A DNA stretch of 64,000 nucleotides, taken from assembly GCA_047602465.1 (NCBI GenBank), contig JASGHF010000002.1:558001-622000 (forward strand). Direction: 5' to 3'. Of the stretch, positions 32,663 through 40,899 are shown one piece after another (positions within the stretch are counted from its first letter, which is position 1; the number at the start of each line of letters is the position of its first letter). A program made the position numbers and the translations under genes. The notes beneath the pieces were generated by a model. The model had not been told where the DNA came from and ran no database searches. It worked only from the letters and a program-made list of their open reading frames with translations. The DNA comes from JADZAI01 sp047602465 (GTDB lineage Bacteria > Pseudomonadota > Alphaproteobacteria > Micropepsales > Micropepsaceae).

Positions 32663-33834
32663 CGGTTCAACTCCTTCATCGCGCGGTCGAGGCCGTCGAG
32701 GGTGAGGGGGTACATGCGGTCGCCGATCAGCTGTTTGATGAGCTGGATCGAGGGCGTGTATTCCCAGTGCTTCTCGGCCACCGGATTGAGCCAGACCATG
32801 TGCGGGTAGATGTTCTTCACCCGCTCGATCCACACCGCGCCCGCTTCCTCGTTCCAGTGCTCCACCGAGCCGCCCGGATAGGTGATCTCGTACGGACTCA
32901 TCGTCGCATCGCCGATGAAGATGACCTTGTAGTCGTTGCCGTATTTGTGGAGCACGTCGAAGGTCGGCTGCTTCTCGTTGTGACGGCGCTTGTTGTCCTT
33001 CCACACGCTCTCATAGAGGCAGTTGTGGAAGTAGAAGAAGTCCATGTGCTTGAACTCGGTGCGCGCCGCCGAGAACAGCTCCTCGCAGAGCTTGATGTAG
33101 CTGTCCATCGAGCCGCCGATATCGAAGAAGAGCAGCGTCTTCACCGTGTTGCGCCGTTCCGGCACCAGCGTGACGTCGAGATAGCCCTTGTTCGCCGTGT
33201 TCTTGATGGTGTTGGGGAGATCGAGTTCGGTCTCCGCGCCCGTGCGCGCCCATTTGCGCAGGCGGCGCAGCGCGACCTTGATGTTGCGCGTGCCGAGTTC
33301 GACCTGGTCGTCGAGATTCTTGTATTCGCGCTTGTCCCACACCTTCACGGCCTTGCCGTGACGGCCCTTGTCCTGGCCGATGCGGACGCCTTCCGGATTG
33401 TAGCCGTTATTGCCGAACGGCGAGGTGCCGCCCGAGCCGATCATCTTGTTGCCGCCCTCGTGGCGCTTCTTCTGCTCCTCGAGGCGCTTCTGCAGCTCCT
33501 CCATCAGCTTTTCCCAGCCGCCCAGCGCCTCGATCTGTTTCTTCTCCTCTTCGGAAAGGAATTTCTCGGTGAGGGCTTTCAGCCATTCTTCCGGGATCTG
33601 CGCGATCTCGCTGGCGTCGAGATTTTCCAGTCCCTTGAAGGCGTGGCCGAAGACGCGGTCGAACTTGTCGAGATTGCGCTCGTCCTTCACCAGCACGGTC
33701 TTGGCGAGGACATAGAACTCGTCGATCTTCATGTTGATGACGCCGGCCTGCAGGGCCTCCATCAACGCGAGATATTCTTTCAGCGTGACCGGCACCTTGG
33801 CGGCGCGCAGCTCATCGAAGAAGGTGAAGAACAT
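32659..33834 (-). CDS. CoxE-like VWA-domain protein (probable MoxR partner)
   Basis: 391 aa. N-terminal helical part (FFDELRAAKVPVTLKEYLAL), a charged coiled stretch (residues 94-125, LSEEEKKQIEALGGWEKLME), then a VWA domain with MIDAS DIGGSMD (238-244) and downstream VIFIGDATMSPYEI. CoxE-like VWA proteins work with MoxR ATPases to assemble or activate a target complex. The MoxR gene here is at 23088. A conserved leader element and promoter-like sequence precede both. The last three bases overlap the next gene's CTG start. Confidence 0.9.
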   Translation of the reverse strand: MFFTFFDELRAAKVPVTLKEYLALMEALQAGVINMKIDEFYVLAKTVLVKDERNLDKFDRVFGHAFKGLENLDASEIAQIPEEWLKALTEKFLSEEEKKQIEALGGWEKLMEELQKRLEEQKKRHEGGNKMIGSGGTSPFGNNGYNPEGVRIGQDKGRHGKAVKVWDKREYKNLDDQVELGTRNIKVALRRLRKWARTGAETELDLPNTIKNTANKGYLDVTLVPERRNTVKTLLFFDIGGSMDSYIKLCEELFSAARTEFKHMDFFYFHNCLYESVWKDNKRRHNEKQPTFDVLHKYGNDYKVIFIGDATMSPYEITYPGGSVEHWNEEAGAVWIERVKNIYPHMVWLNPVAEKHWEYTPSIQLIKQLIGDRMYPLTLDGLDRAMKELNR

Positions 33835-33968
33835 GGGAGAGCTTTCCGCAATTCTGGTTGAGCGCAGCCTAGACCTCTGCGGCGTTCAGGCCAAACCCGT
33901 CCGCGCAACGATGTGTCGGGATGTTGAAACAAAGCATCTTTGAACGTCGAAAATGGCGCACCCTGCCG

Positions 33969-34080
33969 CTATTCGTTGGCATTCGATCGTCGCTTTTTTC
34001 CGGGTAGCCCCCGCCCGCCGCATCAAGATGCAGTAGGTGACGGTGGAATAGCCACAACGACTCGTTTTCGCGTTTTTTGA
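33969..34080 (-). repeat. shared leader element, copy B
   Basis: Reading the minus strand from 34080: TCAAAAAACGCG, AACGAGTCGTTGTGGCT (to 34050), then after 15 bases CTGCATCTTG (34033-34024), then CGAATGCCAACGAATAG (33985-33969). The core differs from copy A by one base in 31, and the distance to CTRCATCTTG is identical. Same orientation relative to its downstream gene as copy A. Confidence 0.75.
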
Positions 34081-34137
34081 ATGCGTCCGTTCGCCCGCCT
34101 CCGCCATGCCATCTCCAGCCGCCCCGCCCTGCATAGG

Positions 34138-34166
34138 AATATAGGCTCTTTCCCCGACTATCTCAA
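34138..34166 (-). promoter_or_regulatory. sigma-70-like promoter P-B before the VWA leader
   Basis: Minus strand TTGAGA (34166-34161), 17-base spacer, TATATT (34143-34138), followed at once by CCTAT. Very close to consensus for this GC-rich genome. It starts 19 bases past the stop of the small gene upstream. Predicted leader about 300 bases. Confidence 0.7.
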
Positions 34167-34184
34167 GGCGGCTTGCCGCGGCGG

Positions 34185-34367
34185 CTAACCTGCGTTCCCG
34201 GCCGCATTGCGGGTTTCGGCGACCTTGATGCGGGTCATGCCCTGCGCCTCCAGCCGCCGGCGCTCCGCCGCCACCTCCTCCTTGCCAAGCATGGCGCGGA
34301 TCACGCTGGTGCCGTTCGAGGGATCGTAGGCGGTGAGGGTATAGGTGATCGTCTTGTCGGTGCTCAT
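34185..34367 (-). CDS. 60-residue small protein downstream of cfa
   Basis: 60 aa, soluble and highly charged (KEEVAAERRRLEAQGMTRIK). The first part, TITYTLTAYDPSNGTSVIRA, looks like a short beta-hairpin. The ATG is five bases after the stop of the cyclopropane synthase gene, so translation is probably coupled. No family recognised. The start at 34367 is chosen because the earlier frame overlaps cfa. Confidence 0.6.
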   Translation of the reverse strand: MSTDKTITYTLTAYDPSNGTSVIRAMLGKEEVAAERRRLEAQGMTRIKVAETRNAAGNAG

Positions 34368-34372
34368 GGCGG

Positions 34373-35593
34373 TCACGCGGCGGCGGCCCGCGCGCGTGGC
34401 GGCGCGGGCGTCATGTAGTCGCGGGTGAGCGGCAAGGCGTCGACACGGCGGCTGAGCTGGATTTGGAAGACCATCAGGCCCTGATAGCGGAAGCCCATCT
34501 CGGCAGCCGCCAGATAGAACTCCCACATCCGGCAGAACCGCTCGTCATAGAGCTGCAACGCCTCCAGACGCCGCGCCATGAAGCGCGCGCGCCACGCCGC
34601 CAGCGTCTTCGCGTAGTGCAGGCGCAGTATCTCGATATCGGTGACCCACAACCCGGCGCGCTCGATCGCGGGCAGCAGCTCGCTCAGCGCCGGCGTGTAG
34701 CCGCCGGGGAAGATGTATCTGGCGATCCACGGATTGGTCGCGCCCGGCCCGTCGCTGCGCCCGATGGCGTGGATGACGGCGGCGCCCCGTTCATCGAGCA
34801 GCCGCGCGATCGTCTGGAAGAAGGCGCCGTAATTGCCCACCCCGACATGCTCCAGCATACCGACCGACACGATGCGGTCGAAGCTGCCTTCGACGTCGCG
34901 ATAGTCCTGCAGGCGGAAACCGGCATTGCGCGACAGGCCGCGCCGCGCGGCCTCAGCCTCCGCCCAGGCGAGCTGTTCGGCGGAGAGGGTGACGCCGGTT
35001 ACCTCCGCGCCATGACGGCCCGCCAGCCACAGCGCAAGACCGCCCCAGCCCGACCCGATATCCAGCACCCGGTCGCCCGGCGACAGCGCCAGCTTGGCGG
35101 CGAGCCGCGCCAGCTTGTTGCGCTGCGCCTGATCGATCGTGTCGCCGTCCGTTTCGAAGACGGCGCAGGAATATTGCCGCTCATGATCGAGGAAGAGATC
35201 GTAGAGTCCGGACGAGAGATCGTAGTGATGCGCGACATGCTGGCGCGCGCCGAGCCGCCCGTTGAACTGCGCGATGCGCCGGCCGAGAAACCGCAGGGCC
35301 GCGTTCAGCCGCATGAACGGCCCGACATGGCCGCGCCCCAGATTGCCCATGAGGATGGCGAGCAGGTCGGCGACCGAGCCTTCCACCATCTCGAGGCGGC
35401 CATCCATATAGGCTTCTCCCACCGCCAGTTCCGGGTTGAGAAGAAGCCGGCGCTCGACGGCGCGGTCTTTCAACCGCATCACCACCGATGGCCCTTCGCC
35501 ATCGCCGATCAGCGAGCTGCGGCCCTTGCAGTCGACCAGCGTCAGCCGCCCATGGCGGACGAGATAGCGCAGACCGTGAACGAGAAGACGCAT
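34373..35593 (-). CDS. cfa: cyclopropane-fatty-acyl-phospholipid synthase
   Basis: 406 aa. CFA/mycolic-acid methyltransferase family: HHYDLSSGLYDLFLDHERQYSCAVF (in part: LYDLFLDHERQYSC), SAM motif VLDIGSGWGGLALWLA, GVTLSAEQLAWAEAEA, SVGMLEHVG and FIFPGGY-like YIFPGGYTPAL. It adds a methylene bridge to unsaturated acyl chains in membrane phospholipids using SAM. Length is normal. It is followed by a coupled 60-aa gene; a methyltransferase gene lies 61 bases upstream on the same strand. Confidence 0.93.
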   Translation of the reverse strand: MRLLVHGLRYLVRHGRLTLVDCKGRSSLIGDGEGPSVVMRLKDRAVERRLLLNPELAVGEAYMDGRLEMVEGSVADLLAILMGNLGRGHVGPFMRLNAALRFLGRRIAQFNGRLGARQHVAHHYDLSSGLYDLFLDHERQYSCAVFETDGDTIDQAQRNKLARLAAKLALSPGDRVLDIGSGWGGLALWLAGRHGAEVTGVTLSAEQLAWAEAEAARRGLSRNAGFRLQDYRDVEGSFDRIVSVGMLEHVGVGNYGAFFQTIARLLDERGAAVIHAIGRSDGPGATNPWIARYIFPGGYTPALSELLPAIERAGLWVTDIEILRLHYAKTLAAWRARFMARRLEALQLYDERFCRMWEFYLAAAEMGFRYQGLMVFQIQLSRRVDALPLTRDYMTPAPPRARAAAA

Positions 35594-35654
35594 ATGGAAC
35601 CTGCCTCAAGGTTCCCCTCATCTCATTCAAACGCAGCCTGATGGGGCTGGTTCC

Positions 35655-36275
35655 TCACATCTTCAACGCCCGGCCCCAATAGTTGTAGCCGAGGCTTTTC
35701 GGCGTGCCGGGGAGATACATCGTCTCCAGCCCTTCGACGCGGAAGCCGCCGGCTTTCAGCATGTCGGGGATCGGGCGGCAGAGATGGCAGCCGCCGGCGA
35801 TGCGTTTCCATAAAGGCTCGATGCGGGCCTGCCAGCGCGCGACCTTGGCGTCGGGCGCTAACCCGTGTTCACAAAACAGCATCGTCGCGCCCGGCTTCAT
35901 CACCCGGGCGATGCCGGTGAGCGCGCGCGGCACATCGGGGATCGAGCAGAAGGTGTAGGTGACGACGACGGTGTCGACGCTGGCGTCGGGCAGGTCGATC
36001 TCCTCGGCCTTGAGATCCGTGAAGGCGACATCGATGCCGGCTTCCGCCGCGCGCTTCGCGGCACGGGCGCGGAGCTTTGCGTGGGGTTCAAGGCCGATGA
36101 GCCTCGTCACTTTGGTCTTGTCGTAGAAGGGCAGATTGTGCCCTGCCCCCATGCCGATTTCGAGAACGTCGCCGGTCGCATGCGGCACGACCTTCTTGCG
36201 CTGATAGGCGATGGGCTTGGCGCCCATCGCCGCGTTCAGCAGCGGCGGCAGGATGTAGCGGTCGTAGAGTCCCAT
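35655..36275 (-). CDS. class I SAM-dependent methyltransferase (UbiE-like)
   Basis: 206 aa. Opens GLYDRYILPPLLNAAMG; SAM motif VLEIGMGAGHNLPFYD; acidic loop GLEPHAKLR; TVVVTYTFCSIPDVPRAL and MLFCEHGLAPD. Similar proteins are annotated as UbiE/PmtA-like phosphatidylethanolamine or quinone methyltransferases. The neighbouring CFA synthase points to a lipid substrate, but that is inference. Divergent from the lipoprotein gene at 36390. Confidence 0.85.
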   Translation of the reverse strand: MGLYDRYILPPLLNAAMGAKPIAYQRKKVVPHATGDVLEIGMGAGHNLPFYDKTKVTRLIGLEPHAKLRARAAKRAAEAGIDVAFTDLKAEEIDLPDASVDTVVVTYTFCSIPDVPRALTGIARVMKPGATMLFCEHGLAPDAKVARWQARIEPLWKRIAGGCHLCRPIPDMLKAGGFRVEGLETMYLPGTPKSLGYNYWGRALKM

Positions 36276-36389
36276 GTGTTTCGCGACCTCTGCGTGTGTC
36301 GTTGTCCGGCGATCCTAACATGCGGCGCTTCATACAGTTGACCTCATTGCGCGCACTGACCAGAGTTTCGGCAAAATGGGGACATGACG

Positions 36390-36815
36390 ATGCGTGCGAT
36401 TTTCGGGCGGCTTGCCGCCTTTTTCGGACTGACGGTTCTGCTGACCGCCTGCGGCCCGATCTATGACACGACCTATACCTATTCGCCGCCGACCAGCGCG
36501 CGCGGCCAGGCCTGCGTGTCGCATTGCGAGGCCGACCAGAGCGGCGGCCGCTATGAGTGCCGGCAGCGGACGCAGGATTGCGAGCGCGAGAAGGACCTGA
36601 TCGCCGACCGCGAATACAACCGCTATGTCCGCTATCGCCAGCAGCAGGGCCTGCCGGTGGATCGCAACCGCTCGTCGTTCGAGCCGAGCTATTCCTGCCC
36701 GTGGGAGAGCGAGTGCACCGACGTGGTGGAGGCGCAATATCGCGCCTGCTTCACCGGCTGCGGCGGCCGCATCCAGGCGACGCAGACCTGCGTGATGGGC
36801 TGCAACCAGCAATAG
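36390..36815 (+). CDS. Cys-rich lipoprotein of unknown function
   Basis: 141 aa. Signal peptide with lipobox LLTAC (about residue 19-23), so an outer- or inner-membrane lipoprotein. The mature part has many Cys: ACVSHCEADQ, YECRQRTQDC, YSCPWESECTD, YRACFTGCGG and TCVMGCNQQ, arranged in CxxxC-like pairs. The second ATG (36390) is preferred over 36384 because GGGGA then lies seven bases upstream. No family known to me; an oxidatively folded periplasmic domain is likely. Confidence 0.75.
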   Translation: MRAIFGRLAAFFGLTVLLTACGPIYDTTYTYSPPTSARGQACVSHCEADQSGGRYECRQRTQDCEREKDLIADREYNRYVRYRQQQGLPVDRNRSSFEPSYSCPWESECTDVVEAQYRACFTGCGGRIQATQTCVMGCNQQ

Positions 36816-36834
36816 ACGCCGGGCGGCGGCGCCT

Positions 36835-37044
36835 TCAACGGCGCCGCTGCGGCCTGCCGATGAAGAACGACATCAGGATGAAGGCGAGGCCGATGCCGGC
36901 GACGGCGCCGGCGATCTGCCCCACCACGCGCATCAGCTCGGCCGGATCGCGCGCGCCTTCCTGATTGTAGTGGAAATAGGCGAAGAGGATCGCTGCAACG
37001 CCGACCAGCAGCAGCCCGGCAAGGGCGAGACGCGGATTCTTCAT
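36835..37044 (-). CDS. small two-segment membrane protein
   Basis: 69 aa. Two hydrophobic stretches (LALAGLLLVGVAAILFAYFH and VVGQIAGAVAGIGLAFILMS) with a short charged link, ending in RPQRRR, which suggests a cytoplasmic C-terminus. The ATG comes two bases after the DUF1244 stop, so it is coupled to that gene. Function unknown. Confidence 0.65.
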   Translation of the reverse strand: MKNPRLALAGLLLVGVAAILFAYFHYNQEGARDPAELMRVVGQIAGAVAGIGLAFILMSFFIGRPQRRR

Positions 37045-37046
37045 GA

Positions 37047-37385
37047 CTACCACCCCTTCGTGCCGCCGCCGCCCTTGCCTTCCGGCGCGGCGTGGGCGGG
37101 ATGGCCGGCGGCGAACTGCGCGGCGGCCTGGGGCGAGGCTTCTGTCTGGTACTTCGCCTTCCACTCGGCCTGGGGCATGCCATAGACGGCCTCGCGGCCT
37201 TCGTCCTTGGTCAGCGTCACGCCCTTTTCGGCCAGCGCCTCGCGATACCAGTTGCCCAGACAGTTACGGCAGAAGCCGGCGAGGTTCATGAGATCGATGT
37301 TCTGGACATCGGTGCGTTCGCGCAAATGCGCCACGAGGCGGCGAAAGGCGGCGGCTTCGGCGGCGGTCTTGGTGGCGTCGTCCAT
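37047..37385 (-). CDS. DUF1244-family protein
   Basis: 112 aa. The family motif is plain: NLAGFCRNCLGNWYREALAEKG, with the FCRNCL cysteine pair (in part: GFCRNCLGNWYREAL), followed by MPQAEWKAKYQ. The tail is Ala/Gly-rich. The start at 37385 is chosen because AAGGAG lies six bases upstream; an ATG two codons earlier overlaps the spacing. It follows the N-formylglutamate amidohydrolase gene by 17 bases, an arrangement seen in many alphaproteobacteria. Function not known. Confidence 0.88.
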   Translation of the reverse strand: MDDATKTAAEAAAFRRLVAHLRERTDVQNIDLMNLAGFCRNCLGNWYREALAEKGVTLTKDEGREAVYGMPQAEWKAKYQTEASPQAAAQFAAGHPAHAAPEGKGGGGTKGW

Positions 37386-37402
37386 GGGCATCTCCTTAAG
37401 GC

Positions 37403-38149
37403 TTAAGTGAGCGACGCCAGCGCCTGACGCAAGGCGGATGCGACGATGGGCGTCATCCGCGCTACGCCTGCGGGATCGGCGATGAGATCCTGCCGCACCT
37501 CGATGAGCACATTGGGCAGGCCGCGGCTGGTCGCGTGGGTCCACAGCGTGTCGCCTTCCAGCGCGCCGTCATAGGGTTCGTTGTCGCCGGTGACGAGGCC
37601 GGCCGCCTCGAACGCGGCAATCAGCGGTTTCACCAGCCGGTCGTCGCGATCCCACAGGATGCCGATCTGCCACGGGCGCGGATCGCCGCGCCAGACCGGC
37701 GTGAAGGAGTGCATCGAGACGAGCGAGGGCGCGAAACCGGCGGCCATCGCCGCGACGATTTCGGCCTCGATCGCTGCGTGATAGGGCGCATGAAACGCCG
37801 CGATGCGGTGCGCGATCTCCGCCGCATCGGCGCGCGCATTGCCGGGAATGAGCGCGCCGTCGGAGATTTTCATCACCAGCGTCGGGTCATCCGGGCCGCG
37901 ATTGAGGTTGACCAGCAGGCGCGACCAGACGCCGAGCAGGGCCGGCGCATCGAACGCCGCCGCCAGCGCGCGGGTGAGATCGCCCGCCCCGATATCCGAG
38001 GCGATGTGCCGCTTGAACTCCGCCTCCGGCAGCCCCAGCGTGCCGTAAGCGGGCGGCACGGCGTTCGAGGCGTGGTCGCACAGGAAAAGAACCGGGCCTG
38101 GGCGCGGCGCGGGGATCGTTTCAAAGGCAGGGAGATGAGTGGCGGACAT
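37403..38149 (-). CDS. N-formylglutamate amidohydrolase family protein 1
   Basis: 248 aa. FGase family: VLFLCDHASNAVPPAYGTLG (zinc-binding Asp/His region), HIASDIGAGDLTRALA, SMHSFTPVWRGDPRPWQIGI and GDNEPYDG. HutG-type enzymes release glutamate from N-formylglutamate, though this short subfamily may act on other N-acyl amino acids. No other histidine-degradation gene is near. Its ATG lies five bases from the GTG of the divergent glycerate kinase gene, so each gene's promoter must lie inside the other gene. Confidence 0.88.
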   Translation of the reverse strand: MSATHLPAFETIPAPRPGPVLFLCDHASNAVPPAYGTLGLPEAEFKRHIASDIGAGDLTRALAAAFDAPALLGVWSRLLVNLNRGPDDPTLVMKISDGALIPGNARADAAEIAHRIAAFHAPYHAAIEAEIVAAMAAGFAPSLVSMHSFTPVWRGDPRPWQIGILWDRDDRLVKPLIAAFEAAGLVTGDNEPYDGALEGDTLWTHATSRGLPNVLIEVRQDLIADPAGVARMTPIVASALRQALASLT

Positions 38150-38154
38150 GGCCC

Positions 38155-39411
38155 GTGTTTAGTCCATCGGACGCGCGCACGCACCTGACCGCCATCATGC
38201 AGGCGGCGCTGGATGCCGCCGATGCGGGGGCGCGCGTTGCGGCGCATCTGCCGCCGCGCCCGGCCGGGCGGGTTCTGGTGGTCGGCGCCGGCAAGGCGAG
38301 CGCCGCGATGGCGGCGGCGGTGGAGGCCGCCTGGGACGGTCCGCTGGAGGGGCTGGTCGTCACGCAGCAGGGCTATGGCCGCGCGCTGGAGCGGTTGCGG
38401 CTGGTGGAGGCGTCGCATCCCCTGCCCGGGCTTGAGGCGCAGGCGGCGGCGGCCGAGACGCTGGTGCGCGCCTCCATGCTGGGCGAGGGCGATCTGATGC
38501 TGGTGCTGCTGTCGGGCGGGGGATCGGCGCTGTGGCCCGCCCCGCGCCGGCCGCTGGACCTCAATGCCAAGCGCGAGATCACCAGGGCGCTGCTGCGGAG
38601 CGGCGCGCCCATCAACGAGATCAATGCGATCCGCAAGCATCTGTCGCGCATCAAGGGCGGACGGCTGGCCAAAACGGCGGGGCCGTGCCGCATCGTCGCG
38701 CTGGCGGTGAGCGATGTGCCGGGCGACGAGCCGGGCCTCATCGCCTCCGGCCCCGTCTCGCCCGATCCCGTCACCAGCGCCGGGGTGCGCGCGATGCTGG
38801 CGCGGCGCGGCATTCCGCTGAGCGAAACGCTGGCCGCCGTGCTGGACGATCCGGCGAGCGAAACGCCGAAGCCGGGCGACCCGTGTTTCGACAAGGTCGA
38901 TTTCCGCATCGTGCTGCGCCCCGCCGACATGCTGGCCGCCGCCGCGCGCGAGGCCGGGGCGCTGGGCTATCGCGTGGTGATGCTGGGCGATGCGCTGGAA
39001 GGCGAGGCGCGCGACATCGGCGCGGCGCATGCGGCGCTGGCGCTGAAGGCGCAGGCCGAAGGCGGGCGTGTCGCGCTGATCTCCGGCGGCGAGCTGACCG
39101 TCACCATGACCGGCAACGGGCGCGGCGGGCCGAGCCGGGAATATGCGCTGGGCCTCGCATTGGCGCTGAAAGGCGCGGCGGGGATTTCAGCGCTCGCCAT
39201 CGACACCGACGGCGCGGATGGCGGGCCGGAGGCCGCCGGGGCCTTCGTTCTGCCCGATACGCTGTCCCGCGCGCTGGCTGCGCGGGTGGACGGTGGGGCG
39301 GCGCTGGCGCGGAATGATTCGGGCGCGTTCTTCCAGACCCTTGGCGATGCAATCGTCACTGGACCCACGGGCACGAATGTGAACGATCTGCGTGTCATTC
39401 TGATCGAGTAA
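38155..39411 (+). CDS. type II glycerate kinase (TtuD/GckA-like)
   Basis: 418 aa. DUF4147/MOFRL glycerate kinase: VLVVGAGKASAAMAAAVE, LVLLSGGGSALWPAP, INEINAIRKHLSRIKGGRLA (in part: NAIRKHLSRIKGG), VSDVPGDEPGLIASGP, and the MOFRL part LISGGELTVTM with GPSREYALGLAL. It makes 2-phosphoglycerate from glycerate, linking the glycolate/glyoxylate route to glycolysis; pyruvate kinase follows by 10 bases. GTG start at 38155; an ATG at 38194 would remove the conserved first helix. Confidence 0.9.
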   Translation: MFSPSDARTHLTAIMQAALDAADAGARVAAHLPPRPAGRVLVVGAGKASAAMAAAVEAAWDGPLEGLVVTQQGYGRALERLRLVEASHPLPGLEAQAAAAETLVRASMLGEGDLMLVLLSGGGSALWPAPRRPLDLNAKREITRALLRSGAPINEINAIRKHLSRIKGGRLAKTAGPCRIVALAVSDVPGDEPGLIASGPVSPDPVTSAGVRAMLARRGIPLSETLAAVLDDPASETPKPGDPCFDKVDFRIVLRPADMLAAAAREAGALGYRVVMLGDALEGEARDIGAAHAALALKAQAEGGRVALISGGELTVTMTGNGRGGPSREYALGLALALKGAAGISALAIDTDGADGGPEAAGAFVLPDTLSRALAARVDGGAALARNDSGAFFQTLGDAIVTGPTGTNVNDLRVILIE

Positions 39412-39421
39412 CGGCTGATTT

Positions 39422-40849
39422 ATGCGGCGTAACCGGAACATCAAGATTCTCGCCACTCTCGGCCCCGCAAGTTCCACGCGCGAGGGCATCGAGGCGCTGT
39501 TTCGCGCCGGGGCCGACGTGTTCCGCATCAATATGAGCCACACGAAGCATGACCTGCTGCGCGAGCTGGTGGGCCGCGTGCGCGAGGTGGAGGCCGAGAC
39601 CGGACGCCCCATCGGCATCCTCGCCGACCTGCAGGGGCCGAAGCTGCGGATCGGCAGCTTTGCGGACGGCCCGGTGATGCTGCAGGCCGGGCAGAGCTTC
39701 ACGCTGAGCCTCAACCCCGTGCCCGGCGACATCAACGGCGTGCAGCTGCCGCACAGGGAAATCCTGTCGGCGCTGGACCCCGGCGCGCGGCTGCTGCTGG
39801 ACGACGGGCGCATCAGCCTGATCGTGCGCGAGGTCCATCCCGACCGCGCGGTGACCGAGGTGGAGATCGGCGGCAAGCTGTCGGACCGCAAGGGCGTCAA
39901 CGTGCCCGACACGCAATTGCCCATCCCCGCGATGACCGAAAAGGACCGCGCCGATCTCTCCGCCGCCGTCGAGGCGGGCGTCGACTGGATCGCGTTGTCC
40001 TTCGTGCAGACGGCGGCCGACATCGCCGAGGCGAAGAAGATGGTGATGGGCCGCGCCGGCGTCATGGCGAAGATCGAGAAGCCGCAGGCCGTGGCGCGGC
40101 TCAACGATATTCTGGATGTCGCGGACGGCATCATGATCGCGCGCGGCGATCTGGGCGTGGAGCTGCCGCTGGAGTTCGTTCCCGGCCGGCAGAAGGAGAT
40201 CAACCGCGCGGCGCGGCGGGCCGGCAAGCCGGTGGTCGTCGCGACGCAGATGCTGGAATCCATGATCGACAAACCGGCGCCCACCCGCGCCGAAGTGTCG
40301 GACGTCGCGACCGCCGTGTTCGAGGGCGCGGACGCCATCATGCTGTCGGCGGAAAGCGCGGCGGGCGCCTGGCCTGTGGAGGCCGTCGCGACCATGAACA
40401 AGGTCGCCGAGAAGGTGGAGGGTGAGGCCTTCTACCGCTCCATCGTCGATGCCCAGCGCGCCGAGCCGGAAGCGACGGCCGCCGACGCCATCACCGCCGC
40501 CGCGCACCAGATCGCCGAGAACATCAATGTCGCGGCGATCGTGACCTATACGGCGTCGGGCGCGACCGCGATCCGCGCCTCGCGCGAGCGCCCCAACGTG
40601 CCGGTGCTGGCGCTGTCGCCCGTGCTGAAGACGGCGCGGCGGCTGGCCATCGCGTGGGGCCTGCACTGCGTCGTGGTGGACGAGGCGAAAGAGCTGGAAG
40701 GCATGGTCGATCAGGCCTGCAAGATCGCCTGGCGCGAGGGCTATGCGAAATCGGGCCAGCGCATCATCGTGATCTGCGGCGTGCCGCTGGGGACGCCCGG
40801 CGCGACGAACATGCTGCGCGTCGCCATTGTCGGGCGGATGAGCGACTAG
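39422..40849 (+). CDS. pyk: pyruvate kinase
   Basis: 475 aa, normal length. Signature IKILATLGPASS, FRINMSH, ILADLQGPKLRIG, the active-site Lys in MAKIEKPQAV, IMIARGDLGVELPLE, VVVATQMLESMI and IMLSAESAAGAWP. It converts phosphoenolpyruvate and ADP to pyruvate and ATP. With glycerate kinase just upstream, the pair would turn glycerate into pyruvate through enolase. Start: ATG at 39422; relatives begin with the same Arg-rich lead-in. Confidence 0.96.
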   Translation: MRRNRNIKILATLGPASSTREGIEALFRAGADVFRINMSHTKHDLLRELVGRVREVEAETGRPIGILADLQGPKLRIGSFADGPVMLQAGQSFTLSLNPVPGDINGVQLPHREILSALDPGARLLLDDGRISLIVREVHPDRAVTEVEIGGKLSDRKGVNVPDTQLPIPAMTEKDRADLSAAVEAGVDWIALSFVQTAADIAEAKKMVMGRAGVMAKIEKPQAVARLNDILDVADGIMIARGDLGVELPLEFVPGRQKEINRAARRAGKPVVVATQMLESMIDKPAPTRAEVSDVATAVFEGADAIMLSAESAAGAWPVEAVATMNKVAEKVEGEAFYRSIVDAQRAEPEATAADAITAAAHQIAENINVAAIVTYTASGATAIRASRERPNVPVLALSPVLKTARRLAIAWGLHCVVVDEAKELEGMVDQACKIAWREGYAKSGQRIIVICGVPLGTPGATNMLRVAIVGRMSD

Positions 40850-40899
40850 GCCGCATCATCCCGAGACGTGGAAGCCGGTTCTTCCAAAAAGATGAGGCG

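Larger units (their letters stand above)
33835..34184. other. 350-base gene-free leader region of the VWA gene
   Basis: No convincing gene. From the far end it holds promoter P-B (34138-34166), the shared leader element (33969-34080), the motif TTTCGACGTTCAA (33940-33952) and then the VWA start. Two short minus-strand frames cross the region, but their only similarity to anything in the window is to short frames crossing copy A, caused by the DNA repeat. Confidence 0.7.

Noticed and set aside
33886..34134. Minus-strand frame sharing the peptide SKNAKTSRCG with a plus-strand frame at 22763-22993
   Set aside because: The shared peptide comes only from the 31-base DNA repeat; the rest is unrelated, and no good start or family supports a protein. 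Treated as a non-coding leader element.
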